A DNA stretch of 64,000 nt from Antedon bifida (taxonomy: Eukaryota > Echinodermata > Crinoidea > Comatulida > Antedonidae). Shown one piece after another: positions 27,407-38,900 of the stretch. The stretch is taken from assembly GCA_963402885.1 (NCBI GenBank), contig OY727101.1, forward strand, positions 20,684,417 to 20,748,416, in the 5' to 3' direction. Below the pieces are notes generated by a model, which did not search any database, was not told the DNA's origin, and worked only from the letters and a program-made list of their open reading frames with translations. A program made the position numbers and the translations under genes. Position 1 is the stretch's first letter. Each line of letters starts with the position of its first letter.

Positions 27407-28933
27407 TTATTTTTTTTTTTTTTCTTTTTATTGTTTCTGTACACTATTTTGTGTAACAATTATCTCAAAAAGTTTAATGTCAATGATTACCAAAATTTCA
27501 GAATATCTTTCAAATAATATAACTTAATCCTAATAAGCTTTCCAGCATGATCACTCATCCGTGACGACATTTATACGCCATTTTGCGAAATCACATTATC
27601 AATCATATCTCCATAATTCATTATCACATATTAATGAAATTCACTACACGTAAACTTCAGGTCAAGGGTAAAAATATTAGCAAATAAAAACGCACGCGCA
27701 CGTAGGTTCATGCGCGTGATATCGCGCGTTAAAAATTTAAAACGCTCAAAATTAAGTTTTGATCAATTTAGAGCATGAATTAGGCCATTTGCGTGTTTCA
27801 AAAAATTACTGCGCAAAAATGCGTTTTTGCGCGCGCGATACTTAAAAAGCGTAAAAAATATGAATTTTTTTTACAAATCTCATTCTACTCACCATCCTTA
27901 GTACATTCACCAAATTTGAGTCAGTTCCGACTTAAAATAACGCTATACGAGCACGTTAAAAATGACAAAATGCGCACATTAATTTTACAAAAGTTCTGAA
28001 AATGGTGAAAAATAGGTCTTTTTTAAAATGAAAATAATTCTTCAGAATGCAAGATGACCCCCGATTTTTTTAACTTATTCTGGAAGCCATTGAGTTGTAG
28101 ATATGAATTCATGTACACATTTTACGTACAAAATGTTTTGACGTCATCAAATGGCAACTTGAATTTAAAAATTAGGATTTGTTATCTTTTTGTGTAGATT
28201 ATCACATTCAACAGAGCGCATCTTGGTTATGTGTGCTCGAATTTCGCACAACTTTCAGTATGTGCTTGCTTAATTAATTATCTTTATCATGAGTTGACAC
28301 TATCTTCATTTTAATGACGTCATCACGCGTAAAAACTTGAATAACGTAGGCCGTGTAATTTCACCTTCGCAGTAAATTTGAATATCGTACAGCTCTTCAG
28401 AATTGAAGGTTACCTTGATGATTATAATTTATTATGAAAGCTGATGAAATGTAGATATTAATTCATATAAAAATTAAGCCTATCGGATGTTGTAACGTTA
28501 ACATATGGCCAGTTGAAGTGAAAAAGTAGTTTTTTCATATTTTTCGTCAAAGTTATACACAATTCAAAGAGCGCGCACAGCGCTTCTACGTGCCAATTTT
28601 TTTTCCAAATCTTATATTTTTTTGCTCAATTAATTATCTTTCGAAATTGTCATCTTAAAGTTTAGTTTGATAACGTCATCATGCCAAAAAATTAGAACAT
28701 GTGTGTCTCGTAATTTCACCTATGCTACACTGTATATAGATATACAGTATATACTGTACATATTGTATATGGCATATAGGCACAACTCAGCACTATAAGC
28801 ATATAATAGGATGGCATACATCAACATTTTCCGATCGTATGTTAACGTACGTGCATGTTTAACAAAAATTAATTTCAGTAAAATGATAAAAATGATCACC
28901 TATAATTCGTCAAAGTGACGAATTAAATTCTAG
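27407..28933 (+). mobile_element. Last array unit, body lacking 5' hairpin
   Basis: 1527 bp, ends CTAG at 28930-28933. Beyond it, TTATTAATCATATTATTT starts unrelated sequence, giving the right-hand boundary of the array. Confidence 0.74.
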
Positions 28934-31900
28934 TTATTAATCATATTATTTCCGCTTAACGACACGAAATCCCAGAAAAACAGTTAGGCCTATTTTTTGG
29001 TGTTTTTTAAATGTATCTCTGTTTTATTATTTGATCGATTTTTATGACTGTTTCGGTATTGTTATGCCTAATAATTACCTACAAAATGACATGTTATGTT
29101 AGTATTTTTAGTTTTAAAACAGTAAAATAAAGTGGTACGGCCCTGCATGGTTAACTAAGCACTACTGTCTTAAGCCTGTTTTCCAGCCGACGATATTCGA
29201 CGACGCTATCATCTTTGATCGTTAAAAATTAACTTAAGTAATAAACTCACAATGTTTTCAATGCTGTAAATTCAGCAAATGAATTGGCTGGAAATGTACC
29301 TATTCGGTGATAGGTAAAATCCCTTTAAAGAAAGAATACAAACGTAGAAATTACAAATTAGCAGTGGTACTGTAAGTGCTGTAATAAACTCACAAACTTC
29401 CCAATGCTGTGAAATCAGCAAATGCATTCGCTGACAATGTAACTGTTTAAAAAAGAATGCAAAAGTAAAAATTAGCGGTGGTACCAGGACCGTCCTAGGA
29501 GAACCGTATAGTCCATCAGAACCATGGTGGAGCGTGTGAGCCTCGAACCCTTGTCTATATTCACCATTTTTATCGTTACAATTATTGCCATTTTTACATT
29601 TGTTTTCTCATGTTTTAGTATTTTTTAACCATTTTTACCATTCATCATTATTGTAACCATTTGTAATTAACGCGCCTACATAGGTGTGTAATGTTCTACA
29701 AATTGCTCTGATTACCATATTCACAGCAAAATGTGAAATAATTATATTGATAGACAACACATCGCTGATAATAAAACTGTCAATTATATTACAAACATAA
29801 TCTGTTATATGTATTTCAAGGTAAGCCTTACAATATCAACAGTGATAGGCCTACTTACAATTTTGTTACCGTATTCTTTGTATTGAACTCAACGAGCTGT
29901 GAGTGTACAATTGTATTCCATGTAGAACAATCTATACTCCATAAACCACTAATAATATAGGCATAGCAACTGCAATGTGTTGGACATACACCTACGTTTA
30001 ATAAAGAAAAATAGAATTGTTACATTAACCATTATAAGAAAACGCTATAATAATATTTCTGTTTTTTATTTTAGATAACAGAAAAATGCACAGAAAGTAG
30101 GCCTACTTAAGAATTACCCCGCCATAGTCTAGGTTGAAGACTGTGTTTCGAATTATTATTAGCTAAAAGATATATATTTTGGCACATATGGCGTTTCAAC
30201 GTATACTACTTTAGCTCACAACCAACATTCTAGTAATATTAATAAACAAAACGTCTAATTTTTCAGAACTCAGTGTTAAATCATGGATCAAGGAATGGGT
30301 GTCACGAAACTTAAGACCACGAAAGCTAAGACCCAAGACCTAAGATTACAAATTCTAAGATATACAGTACTACAACTTAAAAACAATACTTGTTTATCCA
30401 TACATAATTTTAAACATAGTAGGTTTCATTTATTACCATAAATATAATTAAATACTACTGCAAAACATAGATAAACTCACATTATTTTTGCCCGTTGAGT
30501 AAATGTATATTTTTCTTTATAACAAACAAACTTGACGGGTTGTTTGTTGGTATATATTTACTCCATTGTGTTGGTTCTGAGGATTTTTTTAAATGTCTAG
30601 CGCCCTCGGACCACAGGCTGGCCAAAAAAGAACCACAGACTGGCCGTGTGTTTCCCGACCCCTTTAGAAATTTGTTTACTAACTTTATCCTGAATACCAC
30701 ACCTTAAAATTAGGACTTATAAGTACTTTCCTTGTATACTGTAACTCCTCGCCATACTCAATATTTTAGTTTCTATGGCGCGCCAAAAGAGCAACAATAA
30801 TAGTACAAGTATAAAACAGAAAGAAAACGAAACAAAAACTTTCTATGGTACAGGTAACGGGAATAGCCCTCTAAATTGCCTTTTAGGTTTTGAGTTTTAA
30901 AGTTCCAAGGTGAAATTTAGTTACTTAAGATTATGAACATTCACAATATGGTAACTATACTTATGCACTGCTGCCAATCAAACACGCTCATTGGACTCCG
31001 TGTCTCTAACTGCGGCCCTCTATAGAACGCTGCGAATCAACTGTTACATTTTTTTTAGAACAAAACGTAGCCATGTAGAAATCGTATGCGCAGTCTGATT
31101 GTTCTATTAACATGCGTGCGTCGATGAATAATTGACAACAATATATTGCTGAACAATTTTGTTTTAATTTTATCAATATCGGACTACGAAAAATAATTTT
31201 AAGTAGTTGGCAATATTAATAAAATATGCAATTTTTATATTTGAATTATCATATCGGCCTGCCACATCCTGTCATTAAAAATTGCGTTAATATTAAATTA
31301 TGCATTTGACCATGTATGTTGTTACCGTCTGTTTTGGTTTGCAGTAAACGTGTTTTTAATATATGGCTAAACAGTGCTTTCCTTATAAATCTCCTTAATT
31401 ATCGATGTGATCATATTTAAATTGTAGTGCCTGGTGATTGGCTAGTGGTTATGTCATCCACATCACATCCAAACACTGGGCCTAATCGAATCAAAACTGC
31501 GATACCTGATCCGGGATAGGCTGGCTATGTATAGTTGCGATACGTCAAGACTGACTACTACTTTCTAGTGTCGCTCGTTTTGAAAAGTAGACGAAAGGCA
31601 AACTTAACCATAAACAAACGAAGCATAAAAGAAAAAAAACTCAGACAAAAAAAAAAAAAATGAAAAAATATACAAAAAAAATGTAAATGAACTAAAAAAA
31701 CACACACACAAATAAAACGATTCCAAGTCCGAGCGCAACATTTGATTTTTATTAATATATTTTGGTATTTTATTTTCGCAAAGTCTGAACAGTCAAAAGC
31801 AAAGTATAAAGTTCCATATCCAGTATTGCTTTCATTTTTTAGTCTACATATATTTCAAAGTGAAGGGATAGTGCATAACAAATCAATGGCCGCCGTAAAT

Positions 31901-32625
31901 ACAGCAGTTCCGAATTTTATTCTTGATACAATTTATTTTAATTTTAATAATTTGTCAAAGTACTTTTATCAAAGTCCGCTTTTATTATACTTGCCCATGC
32001 AAATTATATAACCACATAGGGCACAAAAAGCTGCTAGTAAAATGTTAATGATGCCACCAAGATAAGAGCGCGCGAAAGCATAGCCAACAAGGTTAAAGGT
32101 TGTTAAGCATGTGCAGTAAACAATATGTTAGGCACGCGACGGTTTGGTTGTTAACGACGGTTAATTAAACTGTGTTTATTTTGTAACATTGTGGGTGGTT
32201 CGCCCTCTGTCGGTTAGAGTCATGGAAGCTTTGATCTCAAACTGACGTATATCTTTCTATTTCTTAATCCATTGTTAAATTAAAATAATAACAGTGATTT
32301 CAATCTTATATAGGCCTAGAATAGATTTTCTCGCGTATAAATACGTACTGTTGATTGTGAATTGAGCAAGCGTGACAAACCTTACCTTATTTGCTATTCT
32401 ACGCGTAAAATGCGCCCTCAATTTGTTACTGTACGTGGTCTTAGCTAAGAGTGTTTTATAGCAATAGACTAACAGGGGTGGCTTTAGTAAAACAGTCTAT
32501 CTGATAAAGCCGGCTTAAATCGGAGAGTCATTATTCAATGATAAGCCTACGTTGACAGCCAAAACGAAAACATTGTTTATTGAATAGGTCTTACAGACTA
32601 CTGTCCACGTCCTCTTGAATAAAAC
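28934..32625. other. Intergenic region without a recognisable gene
   Basis: No ORF here resembles a known protein. It holds a ~140-bp imperfect direct duplication (about 29236-29320 and 29380-29450, sharing AATAAACTCACAA and TTCAGCAAATG), frequent TAGGCCTA octamers, and A-rich simple sequence with CACACA at 31640-31710. A short segment near 30180-30203 (TTTTGGCACATATGGCGTTT) recurs at 38452-38471. Confidence 0.5.
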
Positions 32626-32633
32626 TGCCTAAA

Positions 32634-33452
32634 CAGAGCCATATATATAAAGAGTTACGACATTGAAAATTAGAAGCCATTTTTGTGTCAAAGAATTCGC
32701 ACGCTGAGGGCGCGCGCGTCTATTTTGTATAGCGTTTTTCTGTAGTTCATGCATTATTTTTAGATTTTTTTTGTCTATGAAATAACGCTTATATTCCGTT
32801 TTTATTTTAGTAATTAATTTTATTAATGGTATTAATTTGGTAACATATATATATTGTGTCTATAATAACAAAAGAATAAATGCTAGGGCCTACATGCAAG
32901 TCAGGATACATCAAAGAATGAACCAATACAAAAAACACACAAATTCACCCCTTTTTATACAGTATAATATGGCTCTCTGTGTGTTTTTGACACAAACTTT
33001 CAGAGACTCGTTTATCATTTCATTTGTAATAATTTGACTTTATTATTTTAATATTGTTCATACCCTATTCAATATATTAACAAATATATCCACGACACTT
33101 TATTATTTTATTTAGTCATCAAAGCATGCATTATGAATTTAAAATATTACATAATTGTTATTAATAGGACGTAGTTATGTGATGTTTCGTTCCAAAATCA
33201 ATCAATCGAACTTTATAATGTACTAGCGCACGCGCGCGCAATATTCTTTGCCGCAAGTACTTCTGTACGCAGTGCACATCGATATTTCACCGTAAAATGT
33301 GCACTTACATTTTTTTAAATATAAGAAAAAGTTTAAAGTATTTTCTTGCTCCTATACTTTACATGCAATAACGAAGACAAGTTTGACACAAATTGATCTG
33401 CATATCACGTGACTGTAATCCAATGTCGTAACTCTTTTTATATATGGCTCTG
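32634..33452. mobile_element. hAT-type MITE with 8-bp target duplication
   Basis: Terminal inverted repeats begin CAGAGCCATATATA and close TATATATGGCTCTG; pairing extends through AGAGTTACGACATTG, about 32 bp in all. The 8-bp TGCCTAAA occurs exactly at 32626-32633 and 33453-33460. CAG-starting inverted repeats with 8-bp duplications are typical of the hAT superfamily. The 819-bp interior has no transposase-like ORF, so it is non-autonomous. Confidence 0.8.
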
Positions 33453-33460
33453 TGCCTAAA

Positions 33461-35927
33461 GGCATCACAGCGCCCTCTACAAACGCTAGTTGATTGTGCA
33501 GACATTGTATTGTCCAACTAACTAAACGGTAAATACGGTGGTAAAGCCATAGAGATTATATTAAGTCTTCGGCTTCTAGATATTTGTTTAAACATAATTA
33601 AAAATTAATCAAAGCAGACTCTCAGTGCTGTATCGCCACACAATGACTATATGTCCAGTATTGTAGGAAAATACTACAGCATATCGTGTTTTACATGTGG
33701 TGCCTGTATGGGTTATGTTATAGGGTTTATAATACAGGCGTTGCATGTGATGCTGTATCACGGAAATGTCCTATGATACTACACACATTTAGATACAGGC
33801 TAAAGTTTTATACTATTACAGTTTTTAATTGGTGTTTAAATAATAAATGATTGAGTTGACCTTAATTAGATACTTAACAGTTTTAACATCTCTATTTGAA
33901 TACAGAAAACAAAGGATCGACACAAAAATCGTTGCCATAAGAATTACTGTTATAAGAACAGACTGAAAACATGATTGTTTCGACAATTTTAATGGTAAAT
34001 ATGTTTTTAACATCTCTGTACTGAAAACGAAATAAGCTGGAATTACTGTAGTTCCATTACTTTTAGTTTTGAAGCAGATTTATCCTTCAACTTTTTGTAA
34101 CATACATTGAGTTTTCTTTCCAATTTAGTTTATTATCGATAGTTGTACAAAGATATATATCTATAATGTTTGACAATTTCTACTTTATTCATAACAGTCA
34201 ACTGACTAAATTTCTAAAATCAATATTTCTTTAGTTTTCATTACATTCAACCTTTATTAATTGTTGTTATCAAATTATCAAAGTATAGAACTGAGTAGAG
34301 TTACTGGCTATAGATTTTACAAGCCCAAAACTCACACAAATTAAAACTAATGTTTATTATCGATATAACTTAAACTGCACGTGTTGCTATACACTTTTCA
34401 AGAAAGTGTAGTTCAAGCCAAGTAGGTATGAGATCACCCCAATTTTTCTTCATGAGTTTCTGTGTTTTTTTGTCTATGTGTTAGCAAGATTAAGTCAAAA
34501 CTACTAAACGGCTTTTGACCAAAATATATTCACAATAGATATCAATAGATACGTGATCTACGCGCGATTTTCTAAAATAACGTAGGCCTAATTCATCTTA
34601 AATCATAAATACACCATACTTATCAAGACATTTTGAGTGAATTTCGGACACTAAGTATTTGGAACACTGTCCCACTCCAACCCCCCCCCCCCCCCCTACA
34701 CACACACACATGCCCAATGGTGGGGCATGTGAGGGTGCGAAGTGAATTTTGTTAAATGACACCCCTATATGGCCGGAAATGGTACTCTCGCACATAACAT
34801 TCATGATAAATGGCACCTCTAATTGTTCGGAAAACACACTCTCATGCAGCATGCTACCAATGAGCAAAACGATCGTATTCGTACTTTTTTCCTCCACCTC
34901 ACATACGTGAACTATTTAACCGCCGATTGTTTGATCATTCACTCAGTATTTTGTTTTGTGTTCAAGTTCAATGTGAACGTACGTCTATGGGAATTCCCGA
35001 AAAAAGCACACTTTGTGTGATGTAAATTCAATGCTTATAATAGCTCTACCTATATTTATTTACAGCAATTTATTGAGGAAATTAAATATATCAATGTAAA
35101 TAGGTGGTATTGATACAATTGAGTAGCCGACGTATCGGCTTGTAGCACTAGAAAAAAATAATCGGTAGCTATAATGTAAACTACAGTACATGATACCATA
35201 GATATTATAGTGTAATATATATAAATGTATTGGACATGTCGGGGATGGAGGTTCGCAGTCGGTAAATGGGATTCCGCTGTAAAGGGGGATGGGGAGCGGT
35301 TTCGCCCGAACAATAAATAAAAAAAAACCTGGCTACGGGACTGGGCTGCTCTCTGGTGGTAGGATTTGTCTGGTAGGTATCTGGTGGTGTTTAAGTAGGA
35401 CCCATCTAAATCAGCAATCAACTTATATTAGACATATGATAAAAAAATGACAGTCATACCTGAACAGGTAGAAAACGGCAAAACAGCCAATATCACGAGG
35501 ATTTGAAAGATGAACATTCTTTACAAAATTCTGTATAAACGCTAAACTTTACCTCCGACAGTTCCTACTTTGTCTGGTAAATGTTAATATTATAACATAC
35601 TGTATTTTTTTATTTTACCTTTATATCACACCTGATTTTATTCGTACAGTGTGATTGGTCAATTACGCATCACGTGTCATTTAGCTTCTTTTAAACATTT
35701 TAAGAATTTTTGCGATTTTTTGTCTGATCGCATTATTGTGCTCGCCGTCTATTTACGGTTATTATTTAAAGTGTGTATTTGTAGACGTAACTGTGTACTA
35801 CCGTATCTCTATCGATCAGATTAGTATTGTTATAGTTTTAACAATAGGTTTTGTAATACTCGCTGCACTTAGTTACACCAGTAGTTCAGTACATAAGATG
35901 TAGAAGTAAAACGAAAACGATGCTATA
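33461..35927. other. Intergenic region without a recognisable gene
   Basis: No convincing coding region. A 121-codon minus-strand ORF at 35056-35421 has no recognisable domain and overlaps repeat-like sequence, so I did not call it a gene. A poly-C/CA tract lies at 34681-34710. Confidence 0.45.
34681..34710. repeat. Poly-C plus (CA)n simple repeat
   Basis: A run of about 16 C directly followed by ACACACACACACA. Likely length-polymorphic. Confidence 0.9.
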
Positions 35928-35933
35928 TTTATT
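35928..35933 (-). terminator. Polyadenylation signal AATAAA after segment B
   Basis: AATAAA on the minus strand about 50 bp past the stop codon of the B calpain-like exons, in AT-rich DNA. Supports the B exons forming a real 3' end. Confidence 0.5.
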
Positions 35934-35981
35934 TATATATTCTGGTGTCTTTTAAAAACTTGCTGTTACTTCTTTCCGAGA

Positions 35982-38900
35982 TTAAAGCTTGGCACATATT
36001 TCGAGCAACTGAAAAAAAGAATAAACATTTGACTGTACTTCCAGATCTTCCGAAAGCTACAAGTTGGTTTAATTCGACAAAGATTCGAATAAGATTATGT
36101 AATTTTGAATATATTCTATTGTAATTGTACAATGCCTAGGTTGTTTGAGAGCAATGCGTAAATCATTAGTTATTCTAACACATTCTAAAGGAATCATAAC
36201 CCTTCACTACATTGTAACTTTAACTATTACTTACGTCTTCAAGTGTAAATGTCAGAGATTTCTCATTTGCTCCACCGAGCTTTTCAAATTTTCCTGCATA
36301 ATAAAAAGATAGTAGAATGTTGATGGATGAATGAGGATGGATGGATGGACGATGGAAGGTTGGATAAGGATGGAAGGGATAAGGATGGATGATGAATGGA
36401 TGGATGGATGGATGATGATGATGATTGATGATGATGGATGGATGATGATGGATAGATGATGATGAATGGATGATGAATGGATGATGGATTATGGATGATG
36501 ATGGCTGGATGATGATGAATGGATGATGATGGATGGATGATGATGGATGGATGATAATGATGGATGGATGATGATAGATGGATGATGAATGGATGGATGA
36601 TAAATGGATGATGGATTATAGATGATGATGGGTGATGATGATGATGGATGGATGATGATGGGTGTATGATGATGGATGGATAGATGATGATGGATGGATG
36701 ATGAATGGATTAATGATGATGGATGATGGATTATGGATGGTAATATTGACAATGATGGCTGAATGATGATGATGGATGGATCTATGATGGTGAATGATGA
36801 TGATGGATGGATCTATGATGGTGAATGATGATGAATGGATGGATGATGATGGATGATGGATTATAGATGATAATATGGACAATGATGGAGGATGGATAAT
36901 GATAGATGTATAATGATGAATGGATGATGAATGGATGGATGATGTTAATAAAGAATGATGGATGATAATGAATCATGATGGATGATAATAGAAAATGATG
37001 GATGATGGATAATGATAAGGAATGATGGATGATAATGAATAATGATGGATAATAATGGATATTGATGGATGATAATAGACAATGATGGATGATGAGAATG
37101 ATAATGATGATGAGGATGATGAATGAATGATGATGATTGGATGATGGATGATGATGATTGTGAGGAGGATGATGATGATTCTTGAGTATAATTGATGGAT
37201 GATGTATGGATGATGGATAGATGATGAATGGATGGATGATGGATGATGATAAAGAATGATTGATGATAATGAATAATGATGGATGATAATCGATATTGAT
37301 GGATAATAATAGACAATGATGGATGATGAGAATGATTAGGATGATGAATGAATGATGATGATTTGGATGATGAATGGTGATGACTATGAGGAGGATGATG
37401 ATGATTCATGAGTATAATTGGTAGATGATGTATGGATGATGGATTGATGAATGGATGGATAATGGATGTTGATAATAATGGAGGAATGATGGATGATGTC
37501 GATGAGGCTGAGGAGGTTAATGATAATGGATGAAGATGACGATAAAGATGATGGATGAGTATTGATTAGTATGATGGGTGACGATGAGGAAGATTATGGA
37601 TGTGAGTAAGGATGGATAATGATGGATGTTGCTGATTGATGACGATGAGGATAGCGAGATATCTGTAGGCCACCGACAGAGTTCGTGCTTGATAGCTATG
37701 GCTTAGAGTCGAACCCAGGTAAGCAAGATATCTGATTCACACGGGCACTCGGGATCTTACAGTGTTACAACGCTTTCACACGGAATGTAAACACAAACAA
37801 AGATACAGATATAGGGCCCGAGCAACACACTTAATTCCATACTAAATGTGGGTGAATGGATTTCTGAAAACCTCAATTATTAATTGATTTAAAAAAGTTA
37901 TAACAATTTTTTAAATTCGATTTTTTCGGTTGTATGCTTACATGATGTTTTAGACAACCCGTGGAGTAGGTTGGATGAAGTATTGAAATCATTTTTAATA
38001 ATTTTAAGGGTTGAGTACGAAACTACATTAACGCCAAAAGGATTGTAGGCCTACGTACTTTTATCGACAGCAGCCATATGTACAGTGATGAGGATTATGT
38101 AGGCCTAGGCCTATATTATGTCATTACAGTATTATTTTACTAGGCCTACATTATTTTATAAGCTACCGTACCGTAGGCATATGTGTTTCATATTTGTACA
38201 TTATAATTCAACAAAATTTTCGTTCTTGTTTTCATATTTTCTTTTTTTCCACCAATCCATTTGAATATAGGCCTACAACACTGCAGATGAAATATTTGGA
38301 GGCCTAGCCATCCCGACGACACAACCCTATACCGACGACCGTGGGTATTTGTAAATTGGCAGACTGTACCGTAACATATAACCAGAATTTACCAATACCT
38401 AGTCTGGAATCCAGACGAAGTTTTGACTTAATATTAGTAAAAAGATAACTATTTTGGCACATATGGCGTTTCATATAATATATTCTATACTACTTGAGCT
38501 TGTAAACCCCGTCTGTGGAAACACATACAAGTCAGGTGGTTTAACACCAAGAATTCTTGGTTCATGCGATTATCCGGTTGACTAGTTTCAGCGGCATGCG
38601 ATTGGCTACTCTAAAATATTTTAATATTTTAGGAAATTTCAAAGATTCAACAATTAAGATGATGCGCATGCGATATGTTACGTTTAGACGATGTGGAAAC
38701 ACACGTGTGATTACCAAGGGGCGCGGATTTAGAGGGGTGCCGGGCCGCCACCCTCACCCCCCTTTTTGTAAAAATAAAAAAGAATTACTGACACGCGCCA
38801 CATGTACGTATTCACTTGCAATTTTTTATAACAAATAAGGAATAATTAACTTAAAACTAGTTACTTCTGTCATTCCATCTGATCAATTAAAAAAAATGTC

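Larger units (their letters stand above)
1..28933 (+). repeat. Tandem/nested array of Helitron2-like non-autonomous elements
   Basis: About 17 head-to-tail copies of a ~1.5-1.7 kb AT-rich unit. Every copy ends with the hairpin AATTCGTCA-AAG-TGACGAATT, then AAATTCTAG, then T. Complete copies begin TTAGGTGATCATTT, folded back on AAATGATCACCT; the same AAATGATCACCT recurs immediately before the 3' hairpin. This is the asymmetric terminal inverted repeat layout known for Helitron2/Helentron elements, with a CTRR-type 3' end and insertion in T-rich DNA without target duplication. No Rep/helicase or other long ORF is present, so the copies are non-autonomous. Short ~68-aa ORFs recur because the DNA recurs. 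Coordinates of single copies are listed separately. Confidence 0.8.

Noticed and set aside
12248-27999. Repeated 68-aa plus-strand ORFs (start MFQKITAQKC) recurring in many array units
   Set aside because: They are identical because the DNA units are recent copies. They are short, lack any domain, fall in the T-rich noncoding body and are broken in other subfamilies. No start context or codon bias supports coding.
1-28933. A CRISPR array or classical centromeric satellite
   Set aside because: The period is about 1.5 kb with hairpin-bounded ends and nested insertions. There are no short direct repeats with unique spacers, and the element-type termini argue against a simple satellite.
30482-30707. 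Overlapping 70-72 aa ORFs on both strands
   Set aside because: Complementary shadows of each other without family resemblance or splice context.
35056-35421. 121-aa minus-strand ORF
   Set aside because: No recognisable domain, contains AT-rich low-complexity stretches, and no splice or paralogue support.
36489-37409. Minus-strand Ser/His/Ile/Pro-rich ORFs up to 154 aa
   Set aside because: They are translations of the GATG minisatellite, open in several frames, and lie within an intron of segment B.
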